Source: Callipepla californica brunnescens
Taxonomy: Eukaryota; Chordata; Aves; Galliformes; Odontophoridae
DNA: 64,000 bases
Direction of reading: 5' to 3'
NCBI GenBank assembly: GCA_023055505.1
Contig: JALIRH010000077.1
Coordinates: 1,674,001-1,738,000, forward strand
Part shown: positions 20,222 through 33,083 of the stretch, one piece after another
Layout of the letters: every line of letters starts with the position of its first letter
How positions within the stretch are numbered: position 1 is the first letter of the stretch
Notes under the pieces: generated by a model
Databases searched by the model: none
Seen by the model: only the letters and a program-made list of their open reading frames with translations
What the model was told of the DNA's origin: nothing
Program-made: the position numbers and the translations under genes

Positions 20222-23200
20222 TTTTAGAATGAAATCCCAAGTGTACCCATAAACTATATCTGAACAAAGCTACGATCCATACCATTTTTTGACTCATAAC
20301 TGCATAGTTTTTATTCTTCTCTAAAATTATTCCCCGTTTCTAACGTGGAGAAATGAAAACACAAACAAAGACTAGCACAAAAAAATGACTTTTTAAAGAG
20401 CCTTGCATTCATTCTCCTCTCATGTGCTCCTTCTCACCTCATAAAAAAGAAAGCCTCATTTCAAGGCTTTCTACCTGTGAGAAGCTTCTTAAGAAGGGTC
20501 TTTACCCTCCCTATCTTTCTAATCATCAATTTAAAATGCCATTTTATGATGTATTCTCATTACTAGGATAGTACGATTTCTCCAGACGTCCTGGATCAGT
20601 CCCAAAACGGAAAGCTGATCAAAGTGTTCATGACTGCACAGGCTGATAACAAAAGGAACAATCAGATATGACTGTACTTACATTTATCCCTGATTCTTTA
20701 AGTCACTTCAACTGACGGCCCAAGTGAAATTGAAGAGCTGACACCATCTCCCTTGGTGCCTCAGCTTATCCACAAGGAGCAGAGGCACTGCACCTGCACA
20801 GCAGCACTGAGGCTGATGGCACTTCTGATCCAAACTCTTGGTGCCCCAGCCAGGCAGCAGTAACCCATACACACAGTGCAACCCTGAAATGCTCCACCAC
20901 CCAAAGTGATCCCAAATATGCACCTGCACTCCTCCCTGGACCAAGGGGAACCTTTTCTGACACCTGAAAGACACATGCCGTTCAAGACAGGCTGTCTGGC
21001 TTCCTTCCTACTGCATTTGGCCAAAAAACCACCTTCAAGTGCATCAGCTTTAAATGAGCTGCTCCTGCATACAACAGCACAGCCACTTCATAGCAGCTCC
21101 AAGATCAATTCTTGCATGCAGTTATTAATAGCAGTGCTGACAGTTACTCATTGCTGCCTCTGGGGAAAACTTCTTTCGGGCAAAAGCTCCAAACACTGCT
21201 GAAAAATCTGAAAAAAGTGCACAGCATGAAAATATTGAACTCGCTTCTCTTTCTGCAAACAGACTGAATGGAATTATCAAGGACTCGCAGTGGTGAGAAA
21301 CAAGAGGTTGTCACATACAACGCCACTGGATTTCAAACAGTAGAAGAAGAAAAAGAAACCTGCTGTTCACTTGCATTGCTTGAAGATGTAGAAGTCACGG
21401 AAGAGACAACATGCTGCAACATCTGTGGATTCAGTAAGTGGCAATCTTTAACAGCATGCATTCAGAGAGAACAGCAAAATCGACCGACAAAAGCAGATGC
21501 ATAATGATGAAAATGGAGTATTAATATCTCTGTGAAAAAGACTTTTGCCAACAAAATGGCTGAAACTGAAAACCATTGAGAATTTTGTGGATTACCAGAT
21601 GCCTAACAGAGATCACCAAAATCAGAGGTGATCTTTACTCCCACTGTAACTGTCGCTGCCTGAACAGACATGATGCTTTCCCCAGAAGGAATCCTTACAA
21701 AATGTACTTGGGAAAAGCCTGGTTAGACAATGGTGGAGATTAAAGGACATCTGCCTGAGTGCCATCAGTGTCCCCTGTGCCTGGGATACGGGCACATGGC
21801 TTAGAGCAGCACTAACATGACCGCCTGGAAGCCATCAGCACACGGCCATGGCTGCAGAGCCAAGGCTTCCTCAGCTGCATGTTTATGACCTGTGAAGCTG
21901 GAATTAACTTGGTGTCCTATGGAAACCTTTTATGGGAACCTCCCTGGTTTAACATGGCAGTTAAAACTACAGAACTTGCATCGGGCAAAAGAATAGACTA
22001 CACTCGTTAACTTCTCCTCCAGGATCTGTAAGATCTGGCACACAGTTTGAGCCTGATTCCTGCCCACGGCAACAGCAAATCAGGGGAGTCAGCTAAATCA
22101 GCCACATTAACGAAGCTTGAACTCCAGAAGAAGAGGGAAAGAAAAGATTGTGTAAATACTTCATTTCTTTGTGTTTATGAGCAAGGCTAAGAGCAGGGCA
22201 CCAGGTCTAACATCCACTGTACCTCTGTGCCACGGTGCAGTGGCACTGCAGGACCCTTTCCCCTCCTGGTTGCTGACCACAAGGCCATCAGGACAACTCC
22301 CAGAAGGCACAGCTGGCTATAAATAGCACTGTTCTCCCAACTGCTGGTCTCCAGGCTTCCTCCTGCATGTGGCTCAGGCACATACAGGAGATTCCCAACT
22401 ATTCCCAAAGGGGGGAGTTTTTGTCAACTGTTACAAAAGTGAATGCAGAGCAGAGTGAGAAAGGAGCTCGGATCTACAAAGGAACCACGCACGATACATG
22501 TAAATAGTGCTGAATAGAAAGCAAGAAACAGATTTGTCTTTCCCCTTGCTCTTTGAAGGCTCCAGGCCGTCACTCTTGGGAATATTTCTGCTCAAATAGG
22601 ATTGCTTGCGTATCTTAATCCCAAAAAGAGACAGAGGAGTGTTTAGCTTTCTTTATGCAAATAAAAGCAGAACTACTGAGGCATTTCCCAGTAGGATCTC
22701 TCAACCTGTCAGAGGCCACAGCCTGCTTTTACCCCTGTATCCTAGCTCTATGGCGAGCACTTCCCCCCCTTGCCTAAGGTGCTCAAGGTTCACATTCTTC
22801 TCGGTTTGCCTACCACATGCTCTTTCTTTTCCTTTGTTTATACATACTTTGTAATACAGACTCAGATTCTGTTGTTTTGCCCAGCTAGCACTATCTTTGT
22901 ATTCCTTTCAACTATGTCCATGCCTCTTTGTTCTGTCAAGCATGCAGGATTTACAAACAGGTGCTAGGCTAGCATCTCCTGCCATATATCTGCAAGACAA
23001 GTTTGTTTAACTAGTTCTTCTTCTCAGTCTCCATTCATCAGCTTTATCTTGTTTTGCAATGACATCCTGTCCTTCCTTTGTTCATCCCAATTTCAGCTTT
23101 TCCTACTTCACAAGGACACCTTATCCTTTCTTTGTTCATCTGATCATAAACTGGAAACAACTCAGAAGGAGAAAAAGATAAAGGGATGATTTCTTAAAAG

Positions 23201-23718
23201 GGGGATGGTTACAGAACATCAAACACCCTTAAAAGAGCTCACCAAGAACAGCTTCTGTCCAGACACCCAAGCACTGCTGTGTTAGTACCGGAGTACTTCT
23301 CTGGCCTGGTGCTCTGCTTTCTGCAAAACAAGACAGCTTTCCCTTTTGAAAACAGATTATGCAGCAAGAAAAGCACATTAAATCTGCGTCTGCAACCTGG
23401 CGGACCAGGAAGGCCTGCCCTAATAAATAACGATTTTGCCATTGCTGTCAGAAATCATTAACTGATTGTTATCCTGACAATGCAGGGTTTCAGGACGGGT
23501 CAATTAAAGTAGTCAAACTGAGAAAAAAAAAATCAGTAAACAGTTAACATAAGAACTGACAATAAGCTGGTTGTATGTAAAAAAGAAACCACTAAGGGTT
23601 GGAAGTTAAGCACAGCTGGGACTCATCATCCTTTACCAATATGCCTTTTCTCATAATACTCTGACAATAATTAAGTATATACACGTATATACTACTGGGT
23701 CAGATCTGGCTGGAACCA
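20222..23718. other. Stretch with one weak exon candidate only
   Basis: No repeat family recognised. A TATAAATAG motif at about 22319 in a locally GC-richer block has no downstream gene. The candidate first coding exon at 21263-21431 is given separately. Confidence 0.45.
21263..21431 (+). CDS. Candidate exon with in-frame ATG, unknown gene
   Basis: The interval lies between a good acceptor (cttctctttctgcaaacag) and a perfect donor core (gtaagt). The open frame starts at the ATG at 21268, directly after an in-frame TGA, so it could only be a first coding exon joined to a 5' UTR exon. The predicted ~54 residues are rich in Glu and Thr and end in Cys-Cys-x-x-Cys. No family recognised, no neighbour exon with confirmed phase. 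Confidence 0.2.
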
Positions 23719-24030
23719 TGTGAAAGACAGAAGCTGTTTTCTTTTTTTTTTTTTTTTGTCTCAAAGCTTGCTTCGTGAGGCCTTTCTGGTGATAAGACTC
23801 TAAGTGAGAACTGCAGGTTATCTGGGTGGGTGTCACCGTGCCACAGTGCCTCTGCTTATTGTTGTAACAATAAGCAGAAGCAGGGTCAAGCCTGTCTTTT
23901 TTGTGGTTCAGCTTGGAGAAGCTGATCACCGCAAAAGACGATAATGCTTGTGCATGGCAACAAAGGTACCACTCCCTGCTGGCTTATCTGCTGGGCCAGC
24001 TATGCCACACTAACAGAGAGAAAAGAAAAA

Positions 24031-24042
24031 TGGGGGATAAAA
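24031..24042 (+). promoter_or_regulatory. TATA-like box of the solo LTR
   Basis: The motif gggggataaaagg sits about 325 bp upstream of the LTR AATAAA, the expected order of promoter and polyadenylation signal. Whether it is active is unknown. Confidence 0.45.
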
Positions 24043-24356
24043 GGCCTTCACTAAACTAACGACTTGGGAGAAGAACTCCCAAAGAAAAAAATCTTTGACG
24101 GAGAACTCCCAGAGAGCAAACGGAGAATTCCCTGAGGGGGGAAACTCTTCAGATGAACCCTGAGGCCTGCTTGCTGCAAAGCTTCCCGGCTTTCTCCCAT
24201 CCCCCGCGGTGACCAGACGAGTTCCTGAGATCCTATGAACCTCACTGGACCCACGGTGGTGATTATATCTCTTTTGCTTTCTATCAAGACTCCTTGCTTT
24301 TCATCCCTTCTCTATTGCTCACCTTCCCTTCCCCATATCCCTAAGCAACTAGTAAT

Positions 24357-24365
24357 TGTAATAAA
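24357..24365 (+). terminator. Polyadenylation signal of the solo LTR
   Basis: AATAAA within tgtaataaactgg, followed by the LTR 3' part. It would end transcripts started upstream or in the LTR. Confidence 0.5.
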
Positions 24366-24470
24366 CTGGCTGGGCTAACATTTGACCCGCTGTGTCTTAA
24401 TCTCGTCATTGTGTATACACATAATCAAAGAAGCACATCTCTCTCCTTTATATTGGAGCATGACAAACCA

Positions 24471-27400
24471 ACATATGTTTTCAAAGCCTACGAATGTGAG
24501 GGAGAGTCACGGACATGGTTAAGTGCAAAAAAATGATCGGATAAATCCCATTTTCATAGAGCAGCCTAAGGGTGCAGAAGGGTAGAGAAGCATGGGGACT
24601 ACAGAGGAAAGAAACTGGGCAGAAACATCACTCTTGTTACAAACACAAGCGAGCAGGATTCCTGCCAAAGCACTTATCTGCAACTGAGTCTGTATGTCCT
24701 CAAGATTATGTTTGAATGTTGTGTTCCACAATGCACTCTGAGAAACCACACTTCCTCTGGGTCTAGATCCCCATGAACCTACCTCAAGTTGAATCAAGAA
24801 CAGAAAAACAAACAAACAAACAAACAAACAAAAAAAAAAACCACAAATTGGATATTTGATGAAATTAGATCAAATTCTTATGCTTTAAAATCTAACTAAA
24901 TATTCAGGGTTTTTTTCTGACGCTTCACTGCCCAAATTCTCATACCAGAACACCTATCACGTATTGAAGGGAAAAACAAAAGGTAAAATAATTGTAGGAG
25001 CATTAAGTCAAGCAATCCAGCATATCAGCACAAGCAACAGCTATCAAATATCCACACTCCAGCCCAAACAAACGACCTCTTCTTGCACATGGAAGACAAA
25101 GTCTTCTTTCCAAAGCAAAAAGGATGCACTGCTGCTGCACAGGAGCTGCTGGCTCACCTTCAGCCTGCTGCAGCTTCCAGGCATGCTGGACTCCCAATGG
25201 CAGAAGAGTGCAGTGACTTCTGAGAGGAGATCTGTGCCCCACAGCAGCGATACCCGGAGCTGGAGGCTACATGCAGAACCTATTTACAGATACGCTCATT
25301 TTTATTTATAAAACAAAGACTATTACTTAAAGACTCAGGTACGAAACACAGGGCTACGTGGGAACTGTCCGCAGAGCTAGATGAGTTTTGCTTCTATAGA
25401 ATTCCTTTAACTTCACTTATTATGACCATTCCTGTCCAGCAGAGGGTGGAAAGAAAACCTAAGCACTGGAAAATTACTTGAAAAAGGACACAAACCAACC
25501 AACAAAAGACTGCGTTACGAAATCACACAACTAATAATAAGCTTTCTCTCTTTTAATTATGATAAATGGACCCCTTCTCTTCCTCCCCTCATGAACCAAA
25601 CCCACAAAATGTTAAGGTCAAAGCACTATATATTAGACAAAAGAAACCCTAAATTTCCTAATCATGGATCATTTCAATTGTTCTCTCAAGAAACAGCACC
25701 AAAATTAACAATGATTTTTGATGTTACTTCATTTTTCCTCTTCTTCATGCTTCATTAAGTATATATACACAGTGCGTTTTATTAAAAAAACAAACAAAAA
25801 ACAATAAAACCTGCTGAGTTTCCAAGAGCACTTTATACCACAGCGTTATTGGTTTCTGCAGTGCCTCATACAGAAAAGAGACACAGTTTATGAAAAAGGC
25901 CCCTGGAGAGTACCACTGTGACTAATATCATCTACTTCTTAAAAATCGTAATAAGCTTTAAACCACCTCTGTCTAAAAATAATGGAGAAAGCCTACCAAT
26001 CCCTCTTCAAGGGCAATAAGCAACAAAGGTAGAAAAATGACTTACAAAAGGGACCAAACAATTCCCACAGCTTCCTCCAGATAGGCAAAAGAGCAGTTGA
26101 GCAAACAGGTTCTGAAACCTATGTTAAAAAACAGCTCACCAAGAAAATAATAGCTAGTTACACCTGTCTATATATAGATGCCCTATTAGTGCATTTAACG
26201 AAGAGCAAACACAAAGCGGGACACCTGCTTTTCCAACTGAGAAGAACAGAGCAACAGCTAGGAAGTTACAAAAGGCAGCGTGTCAGTTTATGTAGGTGTT
26301 AATCCTAATGCAGGCAGACGAGCCAGCCATGCTGACTGTCCACTGAAATGCCACACTACCCAAAATTGTTCCGAGGACTCTCGGAAGGCCAGTGAGGCTA
26401 TCCAGATGCCAGAAGCAGCCATGTAAACCCCAGCAAAGGCAGCTGTAAGAATGACCTTTCTTCAGATGCTCAGCCCTTCAAAGTAATCAGGGCTTTACCG
26501 GGCCAGAAGGGACTTTATTTATATTGTATTTCTACAGCAGAGATGCTACGAACACATAATCTGCCTTCACCCTTCTCCTAAGTAACGTATTCAACTCCCT
26601 GGCCTCTCCCTTTGATGTCACATTGTTAAGACCCGGATCATCTTCCAAAACAGGGGCAGGCTTGAAATATGACAAACTGGATCGTATTCCGAAAAGAAAA
26701 ACACATCCAGGTGTTTCGGCAGCTTCAGTTACAGTACTCCAAAAATGGATATATCCATCCAAGGTGGAGAACTGCCAAACAGCCTGTAAGCCCAATTAAT
26801 GAAAGGCTCGCAGCGTGCCAAGAAGCTTCTTGAGTCTCCTGAGAGCAAAATACCAACCAGTCCTCCAAGCAACCTCTCCTCCATTTCATTACACTGTGTT
26901 CTGCAAGGGAACCAAGGCCTCGTGCTTGCTGTTGCTAACATGAACTGCCTCCCCTCACCCTGCTGCCTGAGAACCACTGCAGTGACTCACGGCTGCTTTC
27001 AGGAACACGACTGCTGCTGTCCTCTGCTCCTACAATGCAGGCACCACAAGTTGTGACTGCTGCTGGAAACAAATTACAGAGCGATGTGTTACAGGCAAGT
27101 TTCATAGTACAACTGGGCAAGAATTAAGGGCAGAATCGAGCACTACATATTCTTTCAAACTAAACAGCAAATCATTTCTATCATCTCGAAAAGAGCCTCA
27201 GACGCTCACAAAACAGTGAAAGCAAGCGTGTCAGGGGAACACGACAGCTGCTTCTCTTATTTGAACCGAAAACAGCTTTGGGGAGTAGCTTAAACCCTTC
27301 AGATAGCAGTGGTTATCTGAAAACACGGGCATTCCTCTGGCTCATAATTACAATATTCATTTCTTTCACCTCTCAAAAGCATCTGCCAAGAGGGTTCTTT

Positions 27401-30400
27401 CACACAACTGTGCTGTCAGATCTTTGCACATCCTCCCACTTGAAGAGCATGGCTATTGTCTCTGGACTTTTTAGTTTTCTTAAGTACAATGTTTTTCTTC
27501 CCCATACTGCCATTTTGCGTTGTTTGCTGTTGATTTTTTTATTTGCTTGTAACAGAACGGAGACAGCTACAGATAAATGACAACTACAGGCATGACTTTG
27601 CATGGCACAGTTTTCCCTGATACAGCTTTTCACATAATGTGTTAACTATTTATTTGGATATGACAGGTGATATCAGTGGAAGTAATATACACCACAACAG
27701 TGCTCAAGAAGCTATTTGAAGTTAATAAGAAATAGCTTGACATCTTCGAGTTTGGACAAATCCCGACCTTGAAAGACAGTCAGCTGCAAAAGCACTCTCC
27801 TCCCATGAGCTAACACAGCATTTCCCTACCCTAAGAAACTTTCTTACCCTAAGAAAGCTTCACCGGTTCACAAAGCAGTTATCAATGGTGATTTTCAACA
27901 AGGACCTCAGGAACACACTTCAGTCATCGTGAAACAATGTACAAGAGCAACACGTGCACAGACCGCCTTTATCCATGTGAGCAATGCGTTGCTGAGAAGC
28001 ACTTAAATTTATTAGGGCAAAAGGAGAATGGCAATTAAAAGCAAAGCAAACTCGTGAGGCAACGTCTGCTGCTAATACTAGGCCTCAGTGTGGCAACAGA
28101 TGCTGCCCAACATGAGCTGAACATAGATAAGCCAATAACTAGTGGCCCCATCTAAATCCTTGCTTATTAAATGCTGCTCAAGCTGAAGGCAGTTCCACCT
28201 GGAGCATCCTCTCTCAGAGCTCTCCCCTGCCCTTCGGTCTCATTCAGAGCTGGAGAGGTTAATCTGCTTTCACCAGGAAAAGCTTTTTGGTCCAAGTCTA
28301 TAAAACTTCTTTCTTGACACAGACTGCATCCTGGTCCCAACATGCATTACATCTTAGCTTCCTTCCACCTCCATTCAACCTGAAATAAATTACAGAGCAT
28401 GCAGAGTGAGGACGTCCTTTACTATTACAGTGGATGGAAAAAAAAAAAAAAAGAAGAAGAAAAAAACAAGCTGCTTTACTGCTTTCTTTCTTTTAATTTA
28501 GGGGGATGTTTCCCTTCTGCTGACACGCTTTAGGACTCCAGGGATGCACAGAAGTTATTGCCAATTTCTGTTATGGTATGTGTCTGGCAGAATAGCATGT
28601 TCATTTAGGGCATGGTTACAAACTGCTTCTCTTGCTCTTTTTTTTTTTTTTTTTTTTCCTTAATTAGGAAGCTTTCTGTGGGCATTTCACAGCTACATTT
28701 TTATTAAGGTTCGGGTTTATTTTTTGTTGCTTTCCTTTTCAAACCTATGACTCAGCCTCAGCTACCACAACACCTTCCTACTCCTCCTTAGGTCATATCT
28801 TCTTCCAAGGTAAATAGCAATATACATATGGCTGAAGGTTTCCAACATCCTCAAAGAAGATGAGTGGGGAAAAAAAGAAGGTACAATTTTTACATAATTA
28901 CAAGGACGGCTTTGAAGTCAAAGGCAAGGGTCCATACACTAAGCATCCCACGCATCAGCAACACCACTGTGTCTTGTTAAAGGTGAGGAAGATTAGGGAC
29001 ACCAGCGGGCACTTGGAGGCATTGCTAAGCCCTGTTTTACATGACAACACATACATCGACCTCAAAAAAAGACTTCAAATTTCCTCACAGCAATTTCCAA
29101 ACCAATGAGCAACATGATCAAATTGCTGTCTTCTTCAAAATCATCCTCTCGCCATTCCCCAATTTGCAGAGATAAAAAACCACTCAAGCCACTACATAAA
29201 GCACGCAGCAGAGAAAATGGGTTTGATTGTGAGAGACACTTCTGCATCTCAGCGCTGCTGTAACAGTGTAAATAGCTGAAGGATAAGATTGCAGATAACA
29301 TCTCTGTGTTTAAATAATTTATTTTCTTGCCATGTACTCCTTTGAGTCAATGTCAAACAAAAATACAAAAGCAACTAGTGCAGCAACTCACCATACCCCT
29401 GCAAAATTTCACACTTATCTTCTCAGCTCGACTATGAGGGTTAGCAATTACAGCCTTCTAGAACTCGGCCAAAATATCTCTATCTGGACTAGTGTCAGTC
29501 TCAGTAAACCCAATTAATGCTCAAACACTCAACACATGTTGCTCCCCTTGAATTCCATTTCTTCACTGTCCAGCAGCTTTTCCACTGTTTTTCTTGCGTT
29601 GTTGAAAAAGTCATGCAGATGTCTCAGTACTGCATCTCCCAGCTTTGGTCACAGTCAGAAATCATTTGGGTTCTTTTAAGAAAATAAATAATTTGAAGTA
29701 TTCCAAAAGAGTAACACCATCATAATTAGTCTGGAAAGATTCATTACACGTTCTTAATTATAATCTTAAATGCATTTGACAGCTTTCTCCCTAAAAATAG
29801 CTACCTCTGCCATGGGGGTCAGAAAAGGCTGCCAGCGAGCAGTGAGCAGAGACAAATAACATTCACCTGAGAACTGCAAGAGAAGCTGGAGATAGAAGCT
29901 GAATGATGCCCCAAGAGTGCAACCTTTCAGTATCAGACAGAGTGCAGGTGACTAAAGCAAGGCCCAAAGGAAAGAAGCTTTCAGTGGACAGCATTGACAA
30001 GTCCAGCTGAGCAAGTCTGACCTTGGCAAAGCTAACTAGCAGAGCAGTTGCAAAGAGCAAAAATAGCACGCAGCTGAATAACCACAGAGTATGGGGGAAA
30101 AGTCAGCCTAGCTCACATATGACCAAGGGTGTGGTGTTCAGTGTAACTGGCTTCCACTTCCTACAAGTTTCGCATGGGGGTTGAGTCACAGAAAATACCT
30201 TTTAGATCCTACCCAAGCTCCCAGAGATGCGAAGGAATTGGTAAAGGATAGGAGAAATGGAAACAATCATCAGATTGCTACAGCAAAAAGGACACTGGCA
30301 CAGGAGGAGAGGGGAGAGAAGCACCCACTTAGTGGGAAGAAGATGCAATGTTCTCATTGCTTTTCTCAGCAAATCTTTACTCACTGTCAGATATCCACCC

Positions 30401-32029
30401 TAAAATCCATTCTTAACTGGTTGCACGCCGTTAGCTGAATGACAAGCACAAGGTGGTCTCACACTAAGTAGGATCTCACAGAAACACTTTGGATGTGAAA
30501 AAGGAGAACAGCGTTAATAACCTGTAGCCTGACAAGATTCAAAAACCGCTTTTCAAATGCTATGTCAATAACTGCTTTCAGAAAGAGCGATTTTAAAGCT
30601 TCAATAGACTATTCAAAGGTGAATCTAAAACACTTCAGGCCTCTCTCTCCCTGTTAAGAGTAAGAACGTTTAAATTCCTAACTCCATATAGGAAAAAATA
30701 AAATTGAAGATTAATACAATCTCTCTCTAGAATGCACCAGTCCTTATTTTTACTCCACAAGGAAGGTACCATACCATGCTGAAACCTTGTCTAAGGAATC
30801 AAGCTGTAAGAAGTAACGGCGTTTGCGACACATCTTCCCAGTTAGCTTGCAGTCTAAGGAAGCTGACAAAGCAAAGCAATGACAATACATTACCAACAAC
30901 ATGCACAGTTTCTAAGAGAGCAATAACGATCACCAATGCGTCCTGCTGACACGCAGCAGCACAGAACAGGCATACAACCTCACAGGATACTTAAAACACA
31001 TTGTATCTCACCCTGCAAAAGAAGTACATTGAATGAAAGGCTACCAACGTAACTCAGAGAGACTCAATGTTGACTAGAATCCTGTCCTCACTGTCTGAAT
31101 CTTGGCTTTTGGGTTGTAAATCCAGCACTATCAGCATGAAAAAAGGGAAAGACAAGAAGCACAGTGCTATGGTATTACATTCACGTGCCTATAGCAATAG
31201 AAATAAAACATGGCTGCTTTGAAACGAAGAAGTAAGCCAGGAATGTTTTCCTCTTGTGCAGAAGTCAATGTGAATGGCAATACTAACCACCCAGGAACCT
31301 GCTACAAGAAAGCACACCTAACAGTGCAGCCCCTCATTGCAAAATATCTTGAAGACCCTAAGAAACACATTTCAGCACAACAGTATGAAAGCTGCTGCCA
31401 CAGAATGTGATGCTTCTTAACTCCAAGTTCCTGCTGGCAGTAAGTTCATCGCTTAGCTGTCATTTGTAACCCAAACTTTGATCTGAAATCGGATTTTTTT
31501 TCCCCTCATGAAAGTTTAACCAGAAAAGAAAAATAAGATACATTCTTGCAAAGCTGTGAAACACTCAGTAATGGTATTTTCACCTCAGTCCGTACTTCAA
31601 ACAGAAATTATAGGTACCAGCTTATCTTAATCTTTCAACTCTAGATGCGTGAGTGAGCCATCTAAAGCAAACCCAAATAATCAGCACATCAAGAAAAACT
31701 TTTCATATCAACAGAAACCACAAAGTTGCTGTTTCTGATAGAATTGCATTGGCAATCCATTACACATAGCTCAGTGGCGATGAACCAAAACATCTTTTTT
31801 GGTACCTGGCTCAAAAAGAATCAGTAAGCTCTGACAGGTAAATCCTCCTATGCATCTTTGACCACAGGACTGCAATGCAGACGTGTTCCATTGCTGGTGT
31901 TTTACTTCTGCAGGACTTGGTTACGGCACATCTGAGATAAGAAGCATGATCTCCACCAAAGCCAGCCCCATGTGCCACTACAAACAGTGCAATTCAGTCA
32001 GCATACATTTCTGGGTTAGGTCTTCCAGT
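24471..32029. other. Long stretch with only simple repeats and one exon candidate
   Basis: Contains a (CAAA)n/A run at about 24806-24840, an A-rich run at about 28439-28466 and a T run at about 28639-28658. No transposon family recognised with confidence. Candidate small exon at 25158-25219 (minus). No RNA gene seen. Confidence 0.45.
25158..25219 (-). CDS. Candidate 62-nt internal exon, unknown gene
   Basis: On the minus strand, acceptor cacagatctcctctcag and donor AAG/gtgagc surround 62 nt with two open frames. One frame starts after two leading bases and ends at phase 0, which would fit between the candidates at 40167-40222 and 10077-10113. Product not recognised. Chance cannot be excluded. 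Confidence 0.15.
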
Positions 32030-32440
32030 AACACAAGCTCGCAGATTACACCAAGCTGAGTGGTGCAATTGACAGGCAGAAGGAAGGGATGCCACCCAAA
32101 AGTACCCTGACAAACTCAAAAGGTGAGCCCACATACATCTAATAACATTCAACAAGGCCAAGGGCAAGGTGCTTGAAAATAGTTTTAAACTAAAGTGAGA
32201 TTTAGATTTAGATATCAGGGGGAAGTTTTTCACTGAGAGACCGGCAAGGTGCTGGAACAGGCTACCCAGAGAGACTATGAATGTCCCCATCAATGGAGAG
32301 GTCAAGGCACAATGGGGCCCTGAGCAACCTGGTCCAGTGCCTGATCCAGCAGCTGGCAGCCCTGCCTGAGGCAGGGGTTTGGAATTAGATGATCTTCAAG
32401 GTCCCTTCCAATCCAAGACAGTCTATGATTCATTGAACAG
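32030..32440 (+). mobile_element. CR1 LINE 3' part with internal deletion
   Basis: Plus-strand CR1: the part to about 32172 (gattacaccaagctgagtgg, caacaaggccaagggcaagg) matches the late ORF2 region, and the part from about 32190 matches the 3' end (ctggaacaggctacccagag, ggcaggggtttggaattaga), closing with tctatgattca. About half a kilobase of consensus between these blocks is missing, which indicates an internal deletion. 5'-truncated and non-coding. Confidence 0.8.
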
Positions 32441-32945
32441 CTGCTCATCCCATCACACACACTGTTACTTGCTTTGCCAAATTACACAGAGATCCACCTC
32501 AAAGGGCACTTATAAATGTTTAACATATTTTCCCTCATGAGAATACACAGTAAAACCTTTCCTAGTCTAATGTTTTTGCTGACATTTTCTTTTGGTTTTG
32601 GCAACAGCTTGACTGTTGACTCATTTTTAATTTTCATTCACTGCATCTTCGAATGTTTTTCCCTAAAACTGATACCTAGAAGTCATTCACCAAGTGTATT
32701 TATGTGTATTTTGTTTGTCCAAGTTCAGTATACAGCATATATCCTTTGCTAATTGCATGGTATTTATTTCAAACAAGTCTTAAATAGCAAAACTCCTCCG
32801 GCTGCACAAGCCATGCTGTCAAAATGCTTCCATCTCATCCTTCCTCAAATCCCCAACATTCAAAATGTAGCAAGCATATTCCACTAGAAATGGAATCAAT
32901 GGAAAAGATGAATAGGACTGGACCAAAACAGGCTCCATTCAGTAT

Positions 32946-32969
32946 CAGCTGTAAACTACTGAAGAACCT

Positions 32970-33044
<75 letters not shown>

Positions 33045-33083
33045 TCCTACTTTTTAGAAAGGTTCTTCATTAGTTTACAGCTG
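32946..33083 (+). repeat. TA/TG microsatellite between 25-nt inverted arms
   Basis: A (TA)n stretch followed by about 29 TG units occupies 32970-33042. The left arm 32946-32970 (cagctgtaaactactgaaga plus acctt) is the reverse complement of the right arm 33059-33083 with one mismatch. The arms can fold into a stem with the dinucleotide run in the loop. Further TATATA sequence follows the right arm. Confidence 0.85.

Larger units (their letters stand above)
23719..24465 (+). mobile_element. Solo ERV LTR with 5-bp target duplication
   Basis: A 747-bp LTR starts TGTGAAAGACAG and ends GGAGCATGACA, giving a TG...CA frame with short inverted ends (TGTGA/TGACA). The 5-bp direct repeat AACCA lies on both sides (23714-23718 and 24466-24470). 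Internal landmarks follow LTR order: a T-rich U3, a TATA-like ggataaaagg at about 24034, the polyadenylation signal AATAAA at about 24359, and then an LTR-type tail (atttgacccgctgtgtctt). A 5-bp duplication suits an ERVL- or alpha-like group. No internal retroviral sequence adjoins, so it is a solo LTR left by recombination. Confidence 0.7.

Noticed and set aside
22317..22328. TATAAATAG motif as a promoter
   Set aside because: No transcript start, CpG-rich context or downstream coding sequence could be linked to it.
31322..31436. Interval before the gtaagt at about 31437 as an exon
   Set aside because: All three frames contain stops between the nearest acceptor and the donor.
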